Shown: positions 42,722-53,163, counted from the first letter of the stretch. The stretch is 64,000 nt of DNA from Chloracidobacterium sp. (GCA_016715795.1 JADJXP010000002.1:1860001-1924000); one strand, 5' to 3'. The notes: generated by a model not told the origin, from the letters alone. Translations and numbers: made by a program.

Positions 42722-43558
42722 CTAATAAACCTTACCGTATCGCCGCCTGACTGCGCGCCCGATCAGAGCGATCAGGACTGCCGCCAGCAAAAACGCCCAC
42801 GCCCCGAGTGCCGTTCGATAAACCCACGTCCACCGCCCGCGAAAGGTGCCGAGGATCGTTCCGACCGTGATGCCAAATGCCGCAAATGCCGCCAACGCGT
42901 TGAGCAGCCGTCCTTTCTCCAGGTAAGCCGCGATCCGCGATGGCAAAAAGGACGTAAATTGGCCGATGAGCCTCGGGATCCTCTTGAGATCAGCCCCAAA
43001 CGATCTGGTCTCCTCATGAGCTCCGACGAGTAGGACGCCATGCCGCATCGCGTACAGATTGAACAAGACCGCCACAACCGAGAACAGCACCGATATCGCA
43101 AACGCACGCTGCCTGGCAACGCCATTCTCGGAGGCGGCAAGAACATCCGCGAAATATCGCTCCTGCGCAAAATGCGTCACGAATTCGACCGCGTGGCTGA
43201 ATGCGGGCAGCAGCAGCGAGACAATGACATTCGATTGCCAAACGGGCTGCGCCTTACGAAACGACTGGACGACAGCCCCGGCCAGGCCGGTTGTGAAAAA
43301 TCGAAAGGCAAATTCCACTACGACGGCGGTAAGCGTCACCAGCCACGTCTGCCTGCTCGCCTGATAGACCGTAAAATAGAACGAGCCCCGCACGATCGCG
43401 CCCATTACGGCGGTCTTCCAGTTCCACCGCGTAAGGACCTGCGCAGGATGATGAATGAGGTTGCTGAGAACGTCTCGGACCTCGATCCGATCGTCCCACA
43501 CCTCCTCCATATCATCGGCATCGGAGATGGAGTGGTGAATTTGCTCGTCTGATGACAT
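42722..43558 (-). CDS. Membrane protein of unknown function
   Basis: From the ATG at 43558, which has a GGAAGAG about 10 nt before it, the protein is 278 residues with four to five transmembrane helices. Its N-terminus is acidic. The frame also opens at 43678 with a hydrophobic stretch, so a longer 318-residue form is possible. It is directly followed by the ABC permease gene (stop and start adjacent), which suggests that the two act together. No family is recognised. Confidence 0.65.
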   Translation of the reverse strand: MSSDEQIHHSISDADDMEEVWDDRIEVRDVLSNLIHHPAQVLTRWNWKTAVMGAIVRGSFYFTVYQASRQTWLVTLTAVVVEFAFRFFTTGLAGAVVQSFRKAQPVWQSNVIVSLLLPAFSHAVEFVTHFAQERYFADVLAASENGVARQRAFAISVLFSVVAVLFNLYAMRHGVLLVGAHEETRSFGADLKRIPRLIGQFTSFLPSRIAAYLEKGRLLNALAAFAAFGITVGTILGTFRGRWTWVYRTALGAWAFLLAAVLIALIGRAVRRRYGKVY

Positions 43559-43744
43559 CCGGCGGGACTCTTCCGTGCTGCTTACTCGAATACACGCTTT
43601 CACGAGGGAAAACGAAAAGGTCAATACTAGCACACCCGCGGCCGCTCTACGCCCCGGCCTCCCGAAGAATCCTGTCATAAACGCCGCCTAGCCGGTGTTT
43701 TGGTCATAGATACTGACCTCGAAAACTTTGATTTGGAGATTTAC

Positions 43745-45553
43745 ATGATGAGTTGGATATATACGATCTTATTTTCAGGACTCCTATTCGCCGGCCAGGC
43801 CGATATGCCGGCGATCTCGATCCCTGAGGTTGTCAGCGCACCGGCTGCACAGGCCCCGCTCGGAGATGAGACAGAACGCTTTTCTCAGACCTATCCTCTG
43901 TCGGCGAACGGCCGTGTGAACGTGTCGAACGTCAACGGGCCGGTAGCTGTAGAAGGCTGGGACCGCAGCGAGGTCAAGCTCGAATACGTCAAGACCGCCG
44001 ACACAAAGGAACGCCTTAGCGAGGTCGAGATCAAGATCGATGCCCGCGCAGATTCCTTTAGCGTGGAGACCGATTACGGCGAACGAAAGGACGGTCACCG
44101 ATGGAAAAACAATGGCAAGCTGACGGTGGAATACCGCCTGATGGTGCCGCGCGGCGCGGTGCTGGACGAGGCAGAGACTGTCAACGGCTCGGTCACCGTC
44201 TCGGGAATGACGAATTCGATCGAGGCCTCAGCGGTCAATGGCCAGGTCACAGTGACGAACGTTCGCGGCACGGCCAAGCTCTCGACCGTTAATGGCGGCG
44301 TCAATGCCGACCTGGACGAGATTCCGTCGGGCAGCAGCCTCGAACTTGAAACCGTCAACGGACAGGTCCTTGTGACCATTCCATCTGACTCAAGCGCCGT
44401 GATAAAGGCCGATTCGCTCAACGGCGATATTCGGAATGACTTTGGCCTGACGGTCCGGAAAGGCCGCTTTGTCGGGCGAGACCTTTACGGCCGCCTCGGT
44501 TCCGGCGACGCTCAGATCAAGCTCAGCAGCGTGAATGGCGGACTCACCATCAGCCGCAAGAATGACGGCAAGCCGCTCAGCCCGGCGACGAATCTGCTCA
44601 CGAACAAGGATCAGCGACGTGACGACGAAGATGCAGACGCCAGACGGCTCGTTCGTGATATGGACCTGCGGGAACTTCAGAAAGTCGCTAACGAATCCGC
44701 CAAGATCAGCGAGCAGGTCGTGAAGGACGAAGAGATCGTCAAGGCTGTAAGCGAAGCCGCTCGTCGCGGCGAGATCGGTGCGCGCATGTTCGACGTAAAC
44801 TTCTTTCAATCGGCCCCGCGGATGGAGAGTAAAACCGGTTCATTTGTCCTGTCAGCCAAGCCCGCCGTGACGATCGAGGCCGGCGATACGGCTGTCGCCG
44901 TGCGCGGCTGGGACAAGAGCGAGGTGCAGTATCGCGTGACGCAGCTCGCCGATCCACGCCTGAGCCCGCCGCTCAACGTCACTGAAACTCATACGAACTC
45001 GAGTGTCAGGCTTCGCGTCGAGAATGCCGGTGACGACCGGGAGAGACAGTTCTTTAGTGCACGCAAGCAAGTGCGGATCGAGGTTTTTGTCCCCGTCCGC
45101 TCCGATGTCAAGATCACAACCGAGGGTGAGATACGGATCGATGGCGTTTCCGGCGACATTCAGCTCGATGGCGATGACGAAGCAATAAACGTCCGCGACG
45201 CCGAGGGTAAACTAAGGGTCGTTAACTCCGATGGCCGTATACGCGTGATCGGCTTTCGCGGCGAGATCGATGCAGAGACCGGCGACGGGGCAATCAGCCT
45301 GGAGGGTGATTTTGAAAGGCTCCGGGCCCACGCGATCGATGGCAGCATCATTCTGACGCTCGCCGAAGACACCAATGCTGATCTGGAGACGAATTGTCCT
45401 GACATGATCGGTGACGGTATCAACCTTGTTCGGGCCGGCTCCGGCGATCAGATCAGCCGTTACCGCATCGGAAAGGGAGGGCCGCTCTACAAGCTCGAAA
45501 CAGAAGGCACGATCTCGGTGCGCGGTAATCGCAGCATCACCCAGGCCCGATAG
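43745..45553 (+). CDS. Exported DUF4097-type beta-strand repeat protein
   Basis: The 602-residue protein starts at the ATG at 43745 (GGAG about 8 nt upstream) with a signal peptide or anchor (about 1-20). It carries two blocks of the DUF4097 beta-strand repeat: residues about 50-290 with VNVSNVNGPVAVEGWDRSEV and repeated VNG turns, and about 400-590 with a second VAVRGWDKSEVQYRV copy. An acidic helical linker joins them. The pairing suggests internal duplication. Such proteins are surface or periplasmic beta-solenoids of unknown role. Confidence 0.82.
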   Translation: MMSWIYTILFSGLLFAGQADMPAISIPEVVSAPAAQAPLGDETERFSQTYPLSANGRVNVSNVNGPVAVEGWDRSEVKLEYVKTADTKERLSEVEIKIDARADSFSVETDYGERKDGHRWKNNGKLTVEYRLMVPRGAVLDEAETVNGSVTVSGMTNSIEASAVNGQVTVTNVRGTAKLSTVNGGVNADLDEIPSGSSLELETVNGQVLVTIPSDSSAVIKADSLNGDIRNDFGLTVRKGRFVGRDLYGRLGSGDAQIKLSSVNGGLTISRKNDGKPLSPATNLLTNKDQRRDDEDADARRLVRDMDLRELQKVANESAKISEQVVKDEEIVKAVSEAARRGEIGARMFDVNFFQSAPRMESKTGSFVLSAKPAVTIEAGDTAVAVRGWDKSEVQYRVTQLADPRLSPPLNVTETHTNSSVRLRVENAGDDRERQFFSARKQVRIEVFVPVRSDVKITTEGEIRIDGVSGDIQLDGDDEAINVRDAEGKLRVVNSDGRIRVIGFRGEIDAETGDGAISLEGDFERLRAHAIDGSIILTLAEDTNADLETNCPDMIGDGINLVRAGSGDQISRYRIGKGGPLYKLETEGTISVRGNRSITQAR

Positions 45554-45673
45554 CCGGACGAGCCGGAGGAGATCTTCCTTCTCCGGCATTGTTTTTGAAA
45601 CAAATTGACCGTTACATCGTTTTAGTCATATCTCGTCGGTCCCTTGGCCGTGTTAGTATCCTCAGGTGCAGTC

Positions 45674-48211
45674 ATGAAGCAGTTGTTCATTATATTTAGC
45701 TCTCTTGCTCTGGTAAGTTTTGCCTTCGGCCAGGCGGGAGGTTCGGCCCCGAGCGGAAATTCGAACGGCACTGGTGCCGGCGATGGCACAGCGACGCCGA
45801 TCCGAACCGGCAAAGTTGAGGTCCCGCCCGAAAAAAGTCGCCCGGTAGTTATCGCCAAGACGGCAAAGATGCCGATCATCGATGGCCGGATCGATGACGA
45901 CGTGTGGAAGCAGGCGTCTGTCTTTAAGGACTTTTATCAGGTCTATCCGGGAGACAACATCGCCCCGTCCAAGCCGACTGAGGTATATATCCTCTACGAC
46001 GAAAAGAACCTCTACGTCGCTTTCAAGTGTTGGGACGATAGGGACAAGATCAGAGCCACCGTTGCCAAACGCGATAATGTCTTCGGCGAGGACAACGTCC
46101 GTATGTGGCTCGATACCTACAATGACCAGCGGCGCGCATATGTGCTGGGGTTCAATCCGCTTGGCATTCAACAGGACGGCATTCTCACGGAAGGGAGTGG
46201 GGCTGATTTCTCCGTCGATATCGTTATGGAATCGAAAGGCGTGATCGAGGACTGGGGCTGGTCCGTCGAGGCAATGATCCCATTCAAATCGCTGCGATAC
46301 ACGGCCGGTAAAGGCAAGTTGTGGGGATTTAACATCGCCAGGAATATCGACCGCTTTAACGACGAATCTGACCAGTGGCTGCCGAATGACCGCAATGTCT
46401 CGGGCTTTCTGATCCAGCATGGCAAGATCACGGGCCTCGACGACGTGAAGTATGAACGAACACTTGAGTTAGTCCCAAGCGTAACGGTGTCGGAAACAGG
46501 GCGCAAGATGCGTACCATCCCAAGACACATGGTCACGCCGACATCTATTGATCCCGGGCGATTCGTCAATCAGCCGATCAAAGCCGATTTTGGCCTGACG
46601 ATGAAGTACACGATCACGCCGAGCATCACCCTCGACGCGGCAATCAATCCGGACTTTGCCGAGATCGAGGCGGACGCGCCGGTCATTACGGCCAATCAGC
46701 GGTTTCCTATTTTCTACGAGGAAAAGCGGCCATTCTTTCTAGAAGGCGTAGATATTTTCCGCTCTCCGTTCCAGGTCTTCTATTCACGAACGATCGTCGA
46801 TCCCGATGTTGCGGTCAAGCTGACCGGCAAGACGGGCAAGACATCATTCGGCATTCTGGCTGCTACCGACAAGGCTCCGGGAAATTACTCGGATGAGGAG
46901 TTGGCCGACCCGCAGATCCGGCCGCGGATCGAGGAGTTTAACGGAAAGAATGCTACTTTTGCCGTCGTGCGGCTGAAACGCGATTTTGGCTCAGAGCATA
47001 ATATTGGGTTCTTCGGCACATATCGGTCATTCCCCGAGCAGAAGAATATCCTCGCCAGCGTCGATGGGCGCTTCAAGCTCAATTCCAAGATGGTCACGCA
47101 GTTCCAATTGATCGGATCCACATCGAAACGCTGTTTCTTTGATCCGGAATTTGAACCCACGCTGAACCCGGGCCAAGCGGCGGTCAATTCTGCGACGTGC
47201 GGAGGCGGCACATACAATGGCGTGACCGTCCAAGGCAGCCCGTTCAATCAATACAGGACGGGTAACGGCCTCGGCTACTATGCCAATCTCGACTACACCA
47301 CCGAGCGACACGGCTGGTTCCTAGAGGCGAGCGGGCGGACAAGATATTATCGCGCCGACGCCGGATTTACGCGGCGGACGGATACCCATAACATCTTCTT
47401 CTTTAACCGTTTCTCATCCAAATCAAAGCCTGACGCCAAGATCATCCGCACACAGTGGAACCAGATGGGCGGCTACAACTACGACGGCAAGGGCCGCCTG
47501 CAGGGCTGGAATGCTCAGTCGGAGGTCAGCTTCAACCTTCAGAAGCAGACATATGTGCGGTTCGAAGCAGGTACAGGCCGCGAAAAGCTGTACGAAGAAG
47601 AGTTCGGAGTAAAACGCTCGCCGACGCGGCCCTACGGAACATTTCTCGGCGAACCGTTCCGTTCCGTTTCACAACAATGGGTCTCGGGCAATATCAACCA
47701 GACGCTGAATAAGCACTTTAACTACGGGCTCTTCGTCGGCGGCATTCGGAATGCGTTTGACTTCTTTTACTTTGAGTATTCACCCGCGGCTAATGCCGTT
47801 TTGCAGAATCCGGGCCCTGCAACGCAGTTCGATGCCGAGATCTATGCCGAGGTTAAGCCGATCGATCCATTCCGGGCGTCGATCAGTTATTCCAAGAGAC
47901 GCCTCGTGCGTAACGACAACAGATCTATCCGGCTGGATTCCGACCTCGTTACGATCCGCTCGACGTATCAATTTTCGCGGTTTGTATTTACCAGATTTCG
48001 GCTGGACTACGACGACCAGTCAAATGGTTTCAGCGGACAAGCCCTCTTCGGCTGGAACCCAAGCCCGGGGACTGCATTCTATGTGGGCTATAACGACGCC
48101 TTCAAATACAACGGCCTGAGCGACTTTACCGGCCACTATGAGCCTGGCTTTAACCGGTCATCCCGAACTTTTTTCATCAGGGCATCATACCTGTTCCGAA
48201 AGAGCTTTTAA
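45674..48211 (+). CDS. DUF5916 protein with carbohydrate-binding family 9 domain
   Basis: The 845-residue exported protein has a signal peptide (about 1-20), a CBM9-like domain (about 55-220: PIIDGRIDDDVWKQASVFKDF, VYILYDEKNLYVAFKCWD, DDVRMWLDTY-like) and a long DUF5916 C-terminal region predicted to form a beta-barrel ending in an aromatic (RKSF). The ATG at 45674 is chosen since the signal peptide starts there. It is likely an outer-membrane protein. A terminator follows at 48240. Confidence 0.85.
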   Translation: MKQLFIIFSSLALVSFAFGQAGGSAPSGNSNGTGAGDGTATPIRTGKVEVPPEKSRPVVIAKTAKMPIIDGRIDDDVWKQASVFKDFYQVYPGDNIAPSKPTEVYILYDEKNLYVAFKCWDDRDKIRATVAKRDNVFGEDNVRMWLDTYNDQRRAYVLGFNPLGIQQDGILTEGSGADFSVDIVMESKGVIEDWGWSVEAMIPFKSLRYTAGKGKLWGFNIARNIDRFNDESDQWLPNDRNVSGFLIQHGKITGLDDVKYERTLELVPSVTVSETGRKMRTIPRHMVTPTSIDPGRFVNQPIKADFGLTMKYTITPSITLDAAINPDFAEIEADAPVITANQRFPIFYEEKRPFFLEGVDIFRSPFQVFYSRTIVDPDVAVKLTGKTGKTSFGILAATDKAPGNYSDEELADPQIRPRIEEFNGKNATFAVVRLKRDFGSEHNIGFFGTYRSFPEQKNILASVDGRFKLNSKMVTQFQLIGSTSKRCFFDPEFEPTLNPGQAAVNSATCGGGTYNGVTVQGSPFNQYRTGNGLGYYANLDYTTERHGWFLEASGRTRYYRADAGFTRRTDTHNIFFFNRFSSKSKPDAKIIRTQWNQMGGYNYDGKGRLQGWNAQSEVSFNLQKQTYVRFEAGTGREKLYEEEFGVKRSPTRPYGTFLGEPFRSVSQQWVSGNINQTLNKHFNYGLFVGGIRNAFDFFYFEYSPAANAVLQNPGPATQFDAEIYAEVKPIDPFRASISYSKRRLVRNDNRSIRLDSDLVTIRSTYQFSRFVFTRFRLDYDDQSNGFSGQALFGWNPSPGTAFYVGYNDAFKYNGLSDFTGHYEPGFNRSSRTFFIRASYLFRKSF

Positions 48212-48239
48212 CACTGGTTCCTCCTTGTTCATTTGCCTA

Positions 48240-48272
48240 GGCGACGGAGAATGGCTCCGTCGCCGTTTTTTT
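48240..48272 (+). terminator. Rho-independent terminator after the DUF5916 gene
   Basis: GGCGACGGA (48240-48248) pairs with TCCGTCGCC (48256-48264). A T-run follows at 48266-48272. Confidence 0.9.
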
Positions 48273-48386
48273 AAACACTCTATTAAACTTTTTAAGCAAA
48301 AAATTCTTGCAATTTCTTAGATTCTGCTATATAACTCTTGATGTTATTGCATTTCCGCAAATTCCGGCCAAATCAGGAGAAACAGA

Positions 48387-49439
48387 ATGAAGTTAAGCAA
48401 CCTTTTGAACACAGGTCTATTTATTGTCCTGCTCTGCGGCGGTCCTGCCGTCGCGACCGCCCAGACCGCAAATGAGACGAGTTCGGCCCCGTTCGCGATA
48501 CAGAGAGGTTATCGGACGGGATATTCCGATGGCTATATGGCCGGATACCGAGATTCGATCGACAGGATCGCCCGCAACTACAGTCGCCATGCCGAATACG
48601 GCAAGGCCGACCGTGCTTACAGCAAGGACTACGGCACGATCGCCGAATATCGCGACGGCTATCAGCAGGGGTTTGAGGCCGGATATGACACGGGATTTGA
48701 TCGCCGTTCATTTGAGGCCACCTTGCCGGCAAGCCTCGCAAAGCGCGGCGTTGTGGTCGGCGATAACAAGGAATTGGTCGCCCAGACGGCACCGATCAGA
48801 ACGTCCTCGACGACCGAGCCCGTAAGGATCAATAATGAGGAGCAGCCGACAAGCCCTCAGGACGAGCCTGACAGCGCACACCAAAACTATCAGGGGGCGA
48901 CGATCATTATTCCCAAAGAAACTGAATTGCTGCTCGAATTGGACAGCGACCTCAGCACGCAGCAGTCGCGTGAGGGCGATAAATTCGCGGCACGCGTCGT
49001 CGGGCCGAGCGAGATCGCCGGTGCAATGGTCGAGGGCCGCATCTCAAAGGTCAAATCGCCGGGCCGCATCAAACGCCGCAGCGAGATGGTGCTGTCATTT
49101 GACCGGATCGTGCTGACTGACAATCGATGGAGTAATTTCGCGGCTGTCCTGACCGAGGTCATGCCTGTAAAAGGCGACAACGTCAAGCGTGTTGACAACG
49201 AAGGCACCGCCATCGGGCAGAGCTCGCTCAAGGGCGATGCGATCAAGGTTGGCGGTGCGACCGGTGCGGGGGCCATCGCCGGTGCGATCATCGGCGGCCC
49301 GGTCGGCGCGGCCGTCGGAGCGGGCGTTGGAGCTGCCTTTGGCGTCGGGGCCATCGTCATCGAACGCGGCAAACACATTCGCCTAAATCGCAACCAACAG
49401 CTACGGATCAGGACCTCATACGACACACAGATTAGATGA
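48387..49439 (+). CDS. Exported protein with Gly-Tyr repeats and a glycine-zipper C-terminus
   Basis: The 350-residue protein has a signal peptide (about 1-26), then repeated GYxxGY units (GYRTGYSDGYMAGYRDS; later GYQQGFEAGYDTGFD), a Pro/Ser-rich linker, a beta domain (about 170-270, IIIPKETELLLELDSDLS) and a glycine zipper (about 286-325: GATGAGAIAGAIIGGPVGAA). The zipper suggests membrane insertion. CAGGAG precedes the ATG. A terminator follows at 49465. Function unknown. Confidence 0.75.
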   Translation: MKLSNLLNTGLFIVLLCGGPAVATAQTANETSSAPFAIQRGYRTGYSDGYMAGYRDSIDRIARNYSRHAEYGKADRAYSKDYGTIAEYRDGYQQGFEAGYDTGFDRRSFEATLPASLAKRGVVVGDNKELVAQTAPIRTSSTTEPVRINNEEQPTSPQDEPDSAHQNYQGATIIIPKETELLLELDSDLSTQQSREGDKFAARVVGPSEIAGAMVEGRISKVKSPGRIKRRSEMVLSFDRIVLTDNRWSNFAAVLTEVMPVKGDNVKRVDNEGTAIGQSSLKGDAIKVGGATGAGAIAGAIIGGPVGAAVGAGVGAAFGVGAIVIERGKHIRLNRNQQLRIRTSYDTQIR

Positions 49440-49745
49440 CCACTGACTGCCTCCTGTGTTTTTCGGCCGCGGCTTATCACCGCGGCCTTTTTTTATCTGC
49501 GTTCAACGCGTTCCTATCTCAGCGTTCTCTGCGTGGAAAGTCGGTCCCACGCCGAGGGCGCCGAGAGAAAGACGCAAAGATCGCCGAGAGCTGAGTGGTG
49601 CCTTGCTTGTCACGCCTGCCCGCGTTGGATAAGATATAGGTTTGATAAGGTGACGGCTAAACTTGCAGGCAGCCGCAACTCCTCGTCAAGACATCTCAGA
49701 TACGGTGATTTTATATCTGATTTTGGAAGGTCATAGTTACATAAA
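49440..49745. other. Gene-free stretch with terminator and repeat remnants
   Basis: It holds the terminator at 49465-49494, then a CACGCCGAGGGCGCCGAGAG-type repeat (about 49517-49590) related to that at 32304, and probably the citrate synthase promoter. I see no gene. Confidence 0.5.
49465..49494 (+). terminator. Rho-independent terminator after the glycine-zipper gene
   Basis: GGCCGCGG (49465-49472) pairs with CCGCGGCC (49480-49487). Seven T residues follow at 49488-49494. Confidence 0.9.
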
Positions 49746-50891
49746 ATGAGCACAACAGAAGCATCATCAGCAGGGGCGGCAGCGGCGGGGTTACGCGGCG
49801 TCGTAGCCGCGCAGAGCAAGATCGGCGACGTCAACGGCGAGCAGGGCGTGCTGATCTATCAGGGCTACGATATTCACGACCTCGCGGAGCATTCGACATT
49901 CGAGGAGGTAGTTTTCCTCCTCTGGAACGGCCGTCTTCCGAACCAGGCCGAGCTCGACGAACTATCGAGCGAGATCAAGACGAACTATGCCGTTCCGGCT
50001 GAGATCATCGCGGGCATGCAGTATATGCCCAAGGACGCGGATCCGATGGACGTGCTTCGCACCTGCGTTTCGGCCCTCGACTTCTACGATAAGGACGGAC
50101 GCGGCACCGACCGCGAATCGGCGATGCGTGCCGCCATCAAATTGACGGGCCAGCTCGGCACGATCGTCGCGGCGTGGGAACGCATTCGCAAGGGCAAGGA
50201 TGTCATCGCTCCCGATAAGAGTCTGTCCATATCCGACAACTTCCTGTATATGCTTCGCGGCGAGAAGCCTGACGCCGACGAATCGCGCATGATGGACGTG
50301 TGCCTCATCCTACACGCCGATCATGAGTTGAATGCCTCGACGTTCACGACGCGCGTCGTCGCCGGAACGCTCGCCGACATGTACGGCTGCGTTACGGCGG
50401 GGATCGCCGCCCTCGCCGGCCCGCTCCATGGCGGTGCGAATACGGCCGTGATGAAAATGCTCATCGAGATAGGTGATCTCGAATCAGTCGATTCGTGGCT
50501 CGACAAGGCGCTCGAAGAAAAACGCAAGATCATGGGCATCGGCCACGCGGTTTACAAGACCGAAGACCCGCGTGCGACCTGGCTGCGTCGCTATTCAAAG
50601 GCGATGGCTGAGAAGACGGGCGAGTCAAAGTGGTTCGAAATGTCGCAGCGTATCGAGAAGCTGATGCTCGAAAAGAAAGGCATGCACCCGAACGTCGATT
50701 TTTACTCTGCTTCGACCTATTACCTGATGGGCATACCGCTCGACCTGTTTACGCCGATCTTCGCCGTCAGCCGCATCTCTGGTTGGACGGGCCACATCCT
50801 CGAACAGTACGGCAACAACAAGCTCATCCGCCCGCGTGCGGAATACATCGGCGAACGCGACCTAAAATACGTGCCGATAGCGGAACGCTAG
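49746..50891 (+). CDS. gltA: Citrate synthase
   Basis: It condenses oxaloacetate and acetyl-CoA at the entry of the TCA cycle. The 381-residue length fits the short type II/archaeal-like form. Active-site motifs are intact: HADHELNAST, GPLHGGAN, IMGIGHAVYK and the NVDFYSA Asp. The first 15 residues are an Ala/Ser-rich extension. A GC-rich hairpin follows the gene at 50911. 2-Methylcitrate synthase activity cannot be excluded. Confidence 0.95.
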   Translation: MSTTEASSAGAAAAGLRGVVAAQSKIGDVNGEQGVLIYQGYDIHDLAEHSTFEEVVFLLWNGRLPNQAELDELSSEIKTNYAVPAEIIAGMQYMPKDADPMDVLRTCVSALDFYDKDGRGTDRESAMRAAIKLTGQLGTIVAAWERIRKGKDVIAPDKSLSISDNFLYMLRGEKPDADESRMMDVCLILHADHELNASTFTTRVVAGTLADMYGCVTAGIAALAGPLHGGANTAVMKMLIEIGDLESVDSWLDKALEEKRKIMGIGHAVYKTEDPRATWLRRYSKAMAEKTGESKWFEMSQRIEKLMLEKKGMHPNVDFYSASTYYLMGIPLDLFTPIFAVSRISGWTGHILEQYGNNKLIRPRAEYIGERDLKYVPIAER

Positions 50892-50910
50892 AATTATTAG
50901 ATCCGAGGGA

Positions 50911-50940
50911 AAAGGGCGAGACACGACGAACTCGCCCTTT
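50911..50940 (+). terminator. Hairpin after the citrate synthase gene
   Basis: AAAGGGCGAG (50911-50920) pairs with CTCGCCCTTT (50931-50940). The following tract (CTCCTTTG) is only weakly T-rich. Confidence 0.6.
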
Positions 50941-51018
50941 CTCCTTTGTGAAACCGGCCTGACCACGAGCACGTATCAGTCAAGGCACGCAAATTGTCTT
51001 TCAACCGGAGTTTGTCTT

Positions 51019-53163
51019 ATGAAGTCAGTACTAGTCTCGGCGGCTTTCGTCTTTATAATCATCGTGATAGGCCGCTTTGTAATCGTCGCCCAACCAGATA
51101 TGAAACCACCTGTCGCAAAAAAGGTCCCGCAGGTCCTCAAGATCCACGGCTACGAGATCACAGATAATTACGGCTGGCTTCGCGACCGGCAGCCTGACGG
51201 CAAAAAGAGCGGCGACCCGGCGATCATCGACTACCTGAACGCCGAGAACAAATACACGGCCGCTCACATGGACAGGCATCAGCCGTTTGTGGACGCGCTT
51301 TATAAGGAAATGCTCGGCCGCATCAAGCAGACCGACCTGAGCGTGCCGACAAAGATCGGCGATTTTTGGTATTTCAACAAGACCGAAGAGGGCAAGCAGT
51401 ATCCGACGTTCCTTCGCAGCAAGACCCGCGACGGGGCCGACGCAGAGGTGCTGCTCGATGTGAACGAAATGGCGAAGGGCCATAAGTTCTACTCGATCGG
51501 CGCGTTTGAGGTAAGCGACGACGGCAACATGCTCGCCTTCTCAACTGACACGAACGGCTATCGGCAGTACACGCTTCAGTTCAAGGACCTCAAGACCGGC
51601 AAGATGCTCGCCGACCGTATAGAACGCACAACCTCGACGGAATGGTCGCCTGACGGTAAATACCTCTTCTATGTGCAGGAAGACGCCGTTTCAAAGCGCA
51701 ACGACAAGCTCTTTCGCCACGCGGTCGGCACGACCGGGGCCGACCCGATGGTATTCGAGGAAAAGGATGTCCTCTTTAACATCAACATCTATCGCTCGCG
51801 CGACCGGAAGATGTTCTTCCTGCAGTCCGGCGCCGCGACCATGAGCGAAGGTCGCTACCTATCGACCGAAACTCCGCTTGGCGAATGGAAAATGATCAGC
51901 CCGCGACGCGAAGGCCACGAATATTTTGCGACGTTTGACCGTGGCGAGTTCTATATTGTCACGAACAAAGACGCAGAGAACTTTAAGGTCGTCCATGCCG
52001 CGGCAAACGATCCGAGCGAGAAGAACTGGACCGACTTTATCGCCCACAACCCGGCGATCAAGATCGATGACATCAGCTTTTTCAAAGGCCACGCGGTCGT
52101 CTCCGAGGTCGAGAACGGGCTGGAATATCTGCGCGTGATCGACCGCAAGACCAGGCGGGCCGATATGCGTATCCCGACACCCGAGAGCGTTTACGAGATG
52201 GGGCTGACGGGTAACCCTGAATATGATACGCCCTATGTTCGCTATAACTATTCGTCGATGGTCACGCCGAATTCGACATATGAATTCGACCTCAAGACAC
52301 GCAAGAGCGAACTCATCAAACAGCAGGAAATACCAAGCGGCCACAACAGGGACAATTATGAGACGACACGCGTCTGGGCAACTGCTCGCGACGGCGTAAA
52401 GGTTCCCGTTTCGATCCTGATGAAGAAAGGAACGAAACTCGACGGCTCTGCCCCGATGCTGTTATACGCGTATGGCTCTTATGGTTTCTCGATGACGCCG
52501 AACTTCTCGTCAAACCGCCTCAGCCTCGTCGATCGCGGAATGATCTACGCCATTGCGCACATCCGCGGCGGCTCGGAGCTTGGCGAGAAATGGCGACAGG
52601 ACGGAAGGATGTTCAAGAAGATGAACACCTTTCACGACTTTATCGACTCTGCCAAATGGCTGATCGCAAATAGATACACCTCGTCCGACCGTCTCGTCAT
52701 TCAGGGCGGTTCGGCCGGCGGGCTGCTGATGGGCGTGGTCACGAACCAGTCGCCCGAGACGTTCAAGGCCGTGATCGCACAGGTTCCGTTCGTTGATGTG
52801 ATGAACACTATGATCGACGACAGCCTGCCGCTGACCACGCAGGAATGGATCGAATGGGGCAATCCTCGTGACGACAAGAAAGCGTGGGATTACATGGCGA
52901 GTTATTCGCCTTATGACAACGTCAAGGCACAGAATTACCCCAATATGCTCATCGAGGCCTCGCTAAATGACAGCCAGGTCCCATACTGGGAAGCCGCCAA
53001 ATGGGCAGCCAAGCTCCGCGAGCTAAAGACCGACAACAACGTGGTGCTCTTGAAGATGAATATGGGCGCCGGCCACGGCGGTGCCTCAGGCCGCTACGAC
53101 AGGCTGAAAGAGGTTGCATTTGAATGCGCCTATGCTCTCTCGCAAGTGGGCATTACAAAATAG
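51019..53163 (+). CDS. ptrB: S9 family prolyl oligopeptidase / oligopeptidase B
   Basis: The 714-residue serine peptidase has an N-terminal hydrophobic signal (about 1-24), the seven-bladed propeller (about 75-430) and the catalytic domain. The Ser lies in GGSAGG, the Asp in LNDSQVPYW and the His in GHGGASGRYD. The motif IRGGSELGEKWRQDG and the C-terminal region fit oligopeptidase B, which cleaves small peptides after basic residues. The export signal puts it outside the cytoplasm. GGAG precedes the ATG by about 10 nt. Confidence 0.9.
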   Translation: MKSVLVSAAFVFIIIVIGRFVIVAQPDMKPPVAKKVPQVLKIHGYEITDNYGWLRDRQPDGKKSGDPAIIDYLNAENKYTAAHMDRHQPFVDALYKEMLGRIKQTDLSVPTKIGDFWYFNKTEEGKQYPTFLRSKTRDGADAEVLLDVNEMAKGHKFYSIGAFEVSDDGNMLAFSTDTNGYRQYTLQFKDLKTGKMLADRIERTTSTEWSPDGKYLFYVQEDAVSKRNDKLFRHAVGTTGADPMVFEEKDVLFNINIYRSRDRKMFFLQSGAATMSEGRYLSTETPLGEWKMISPRREGHEYFATFDRGEFYIVTNKDAENFKVVHAAANDPSEKNWTDFIAHNPAIKIDDISFFKGHAVVSEVENGLEYLRVIDRKTRRADMRIPTPESVYEMGLTGNPEYDTPYVRYNYSSMVTPNSTYEFDLKTRKSELIKQQEIPSGHNRDNYETTRVWATARDGVKVPVSILMKKGTKLDGSAPMLLYAYGSYGFSMTPNFSSNRLSLVDRGMIYAIAHIRGGSELGEKWRQDGRMFKKMNTFHDFIDSAKWLIANRYTSSDRLVIQGGSAGGLLMGVVTNQSPETFKAVIAQVPFVDVMNTMIDDSLPLTTQEWIEWGNPRDDKKAWDYMASYSPYDNVKAQNYPNMLIEASLNDSQVPYWEAAKWAAKLRELKTDNNVVLLKMNMGAGHGGASGRYDRLKEVAFECAYALSQVGITK

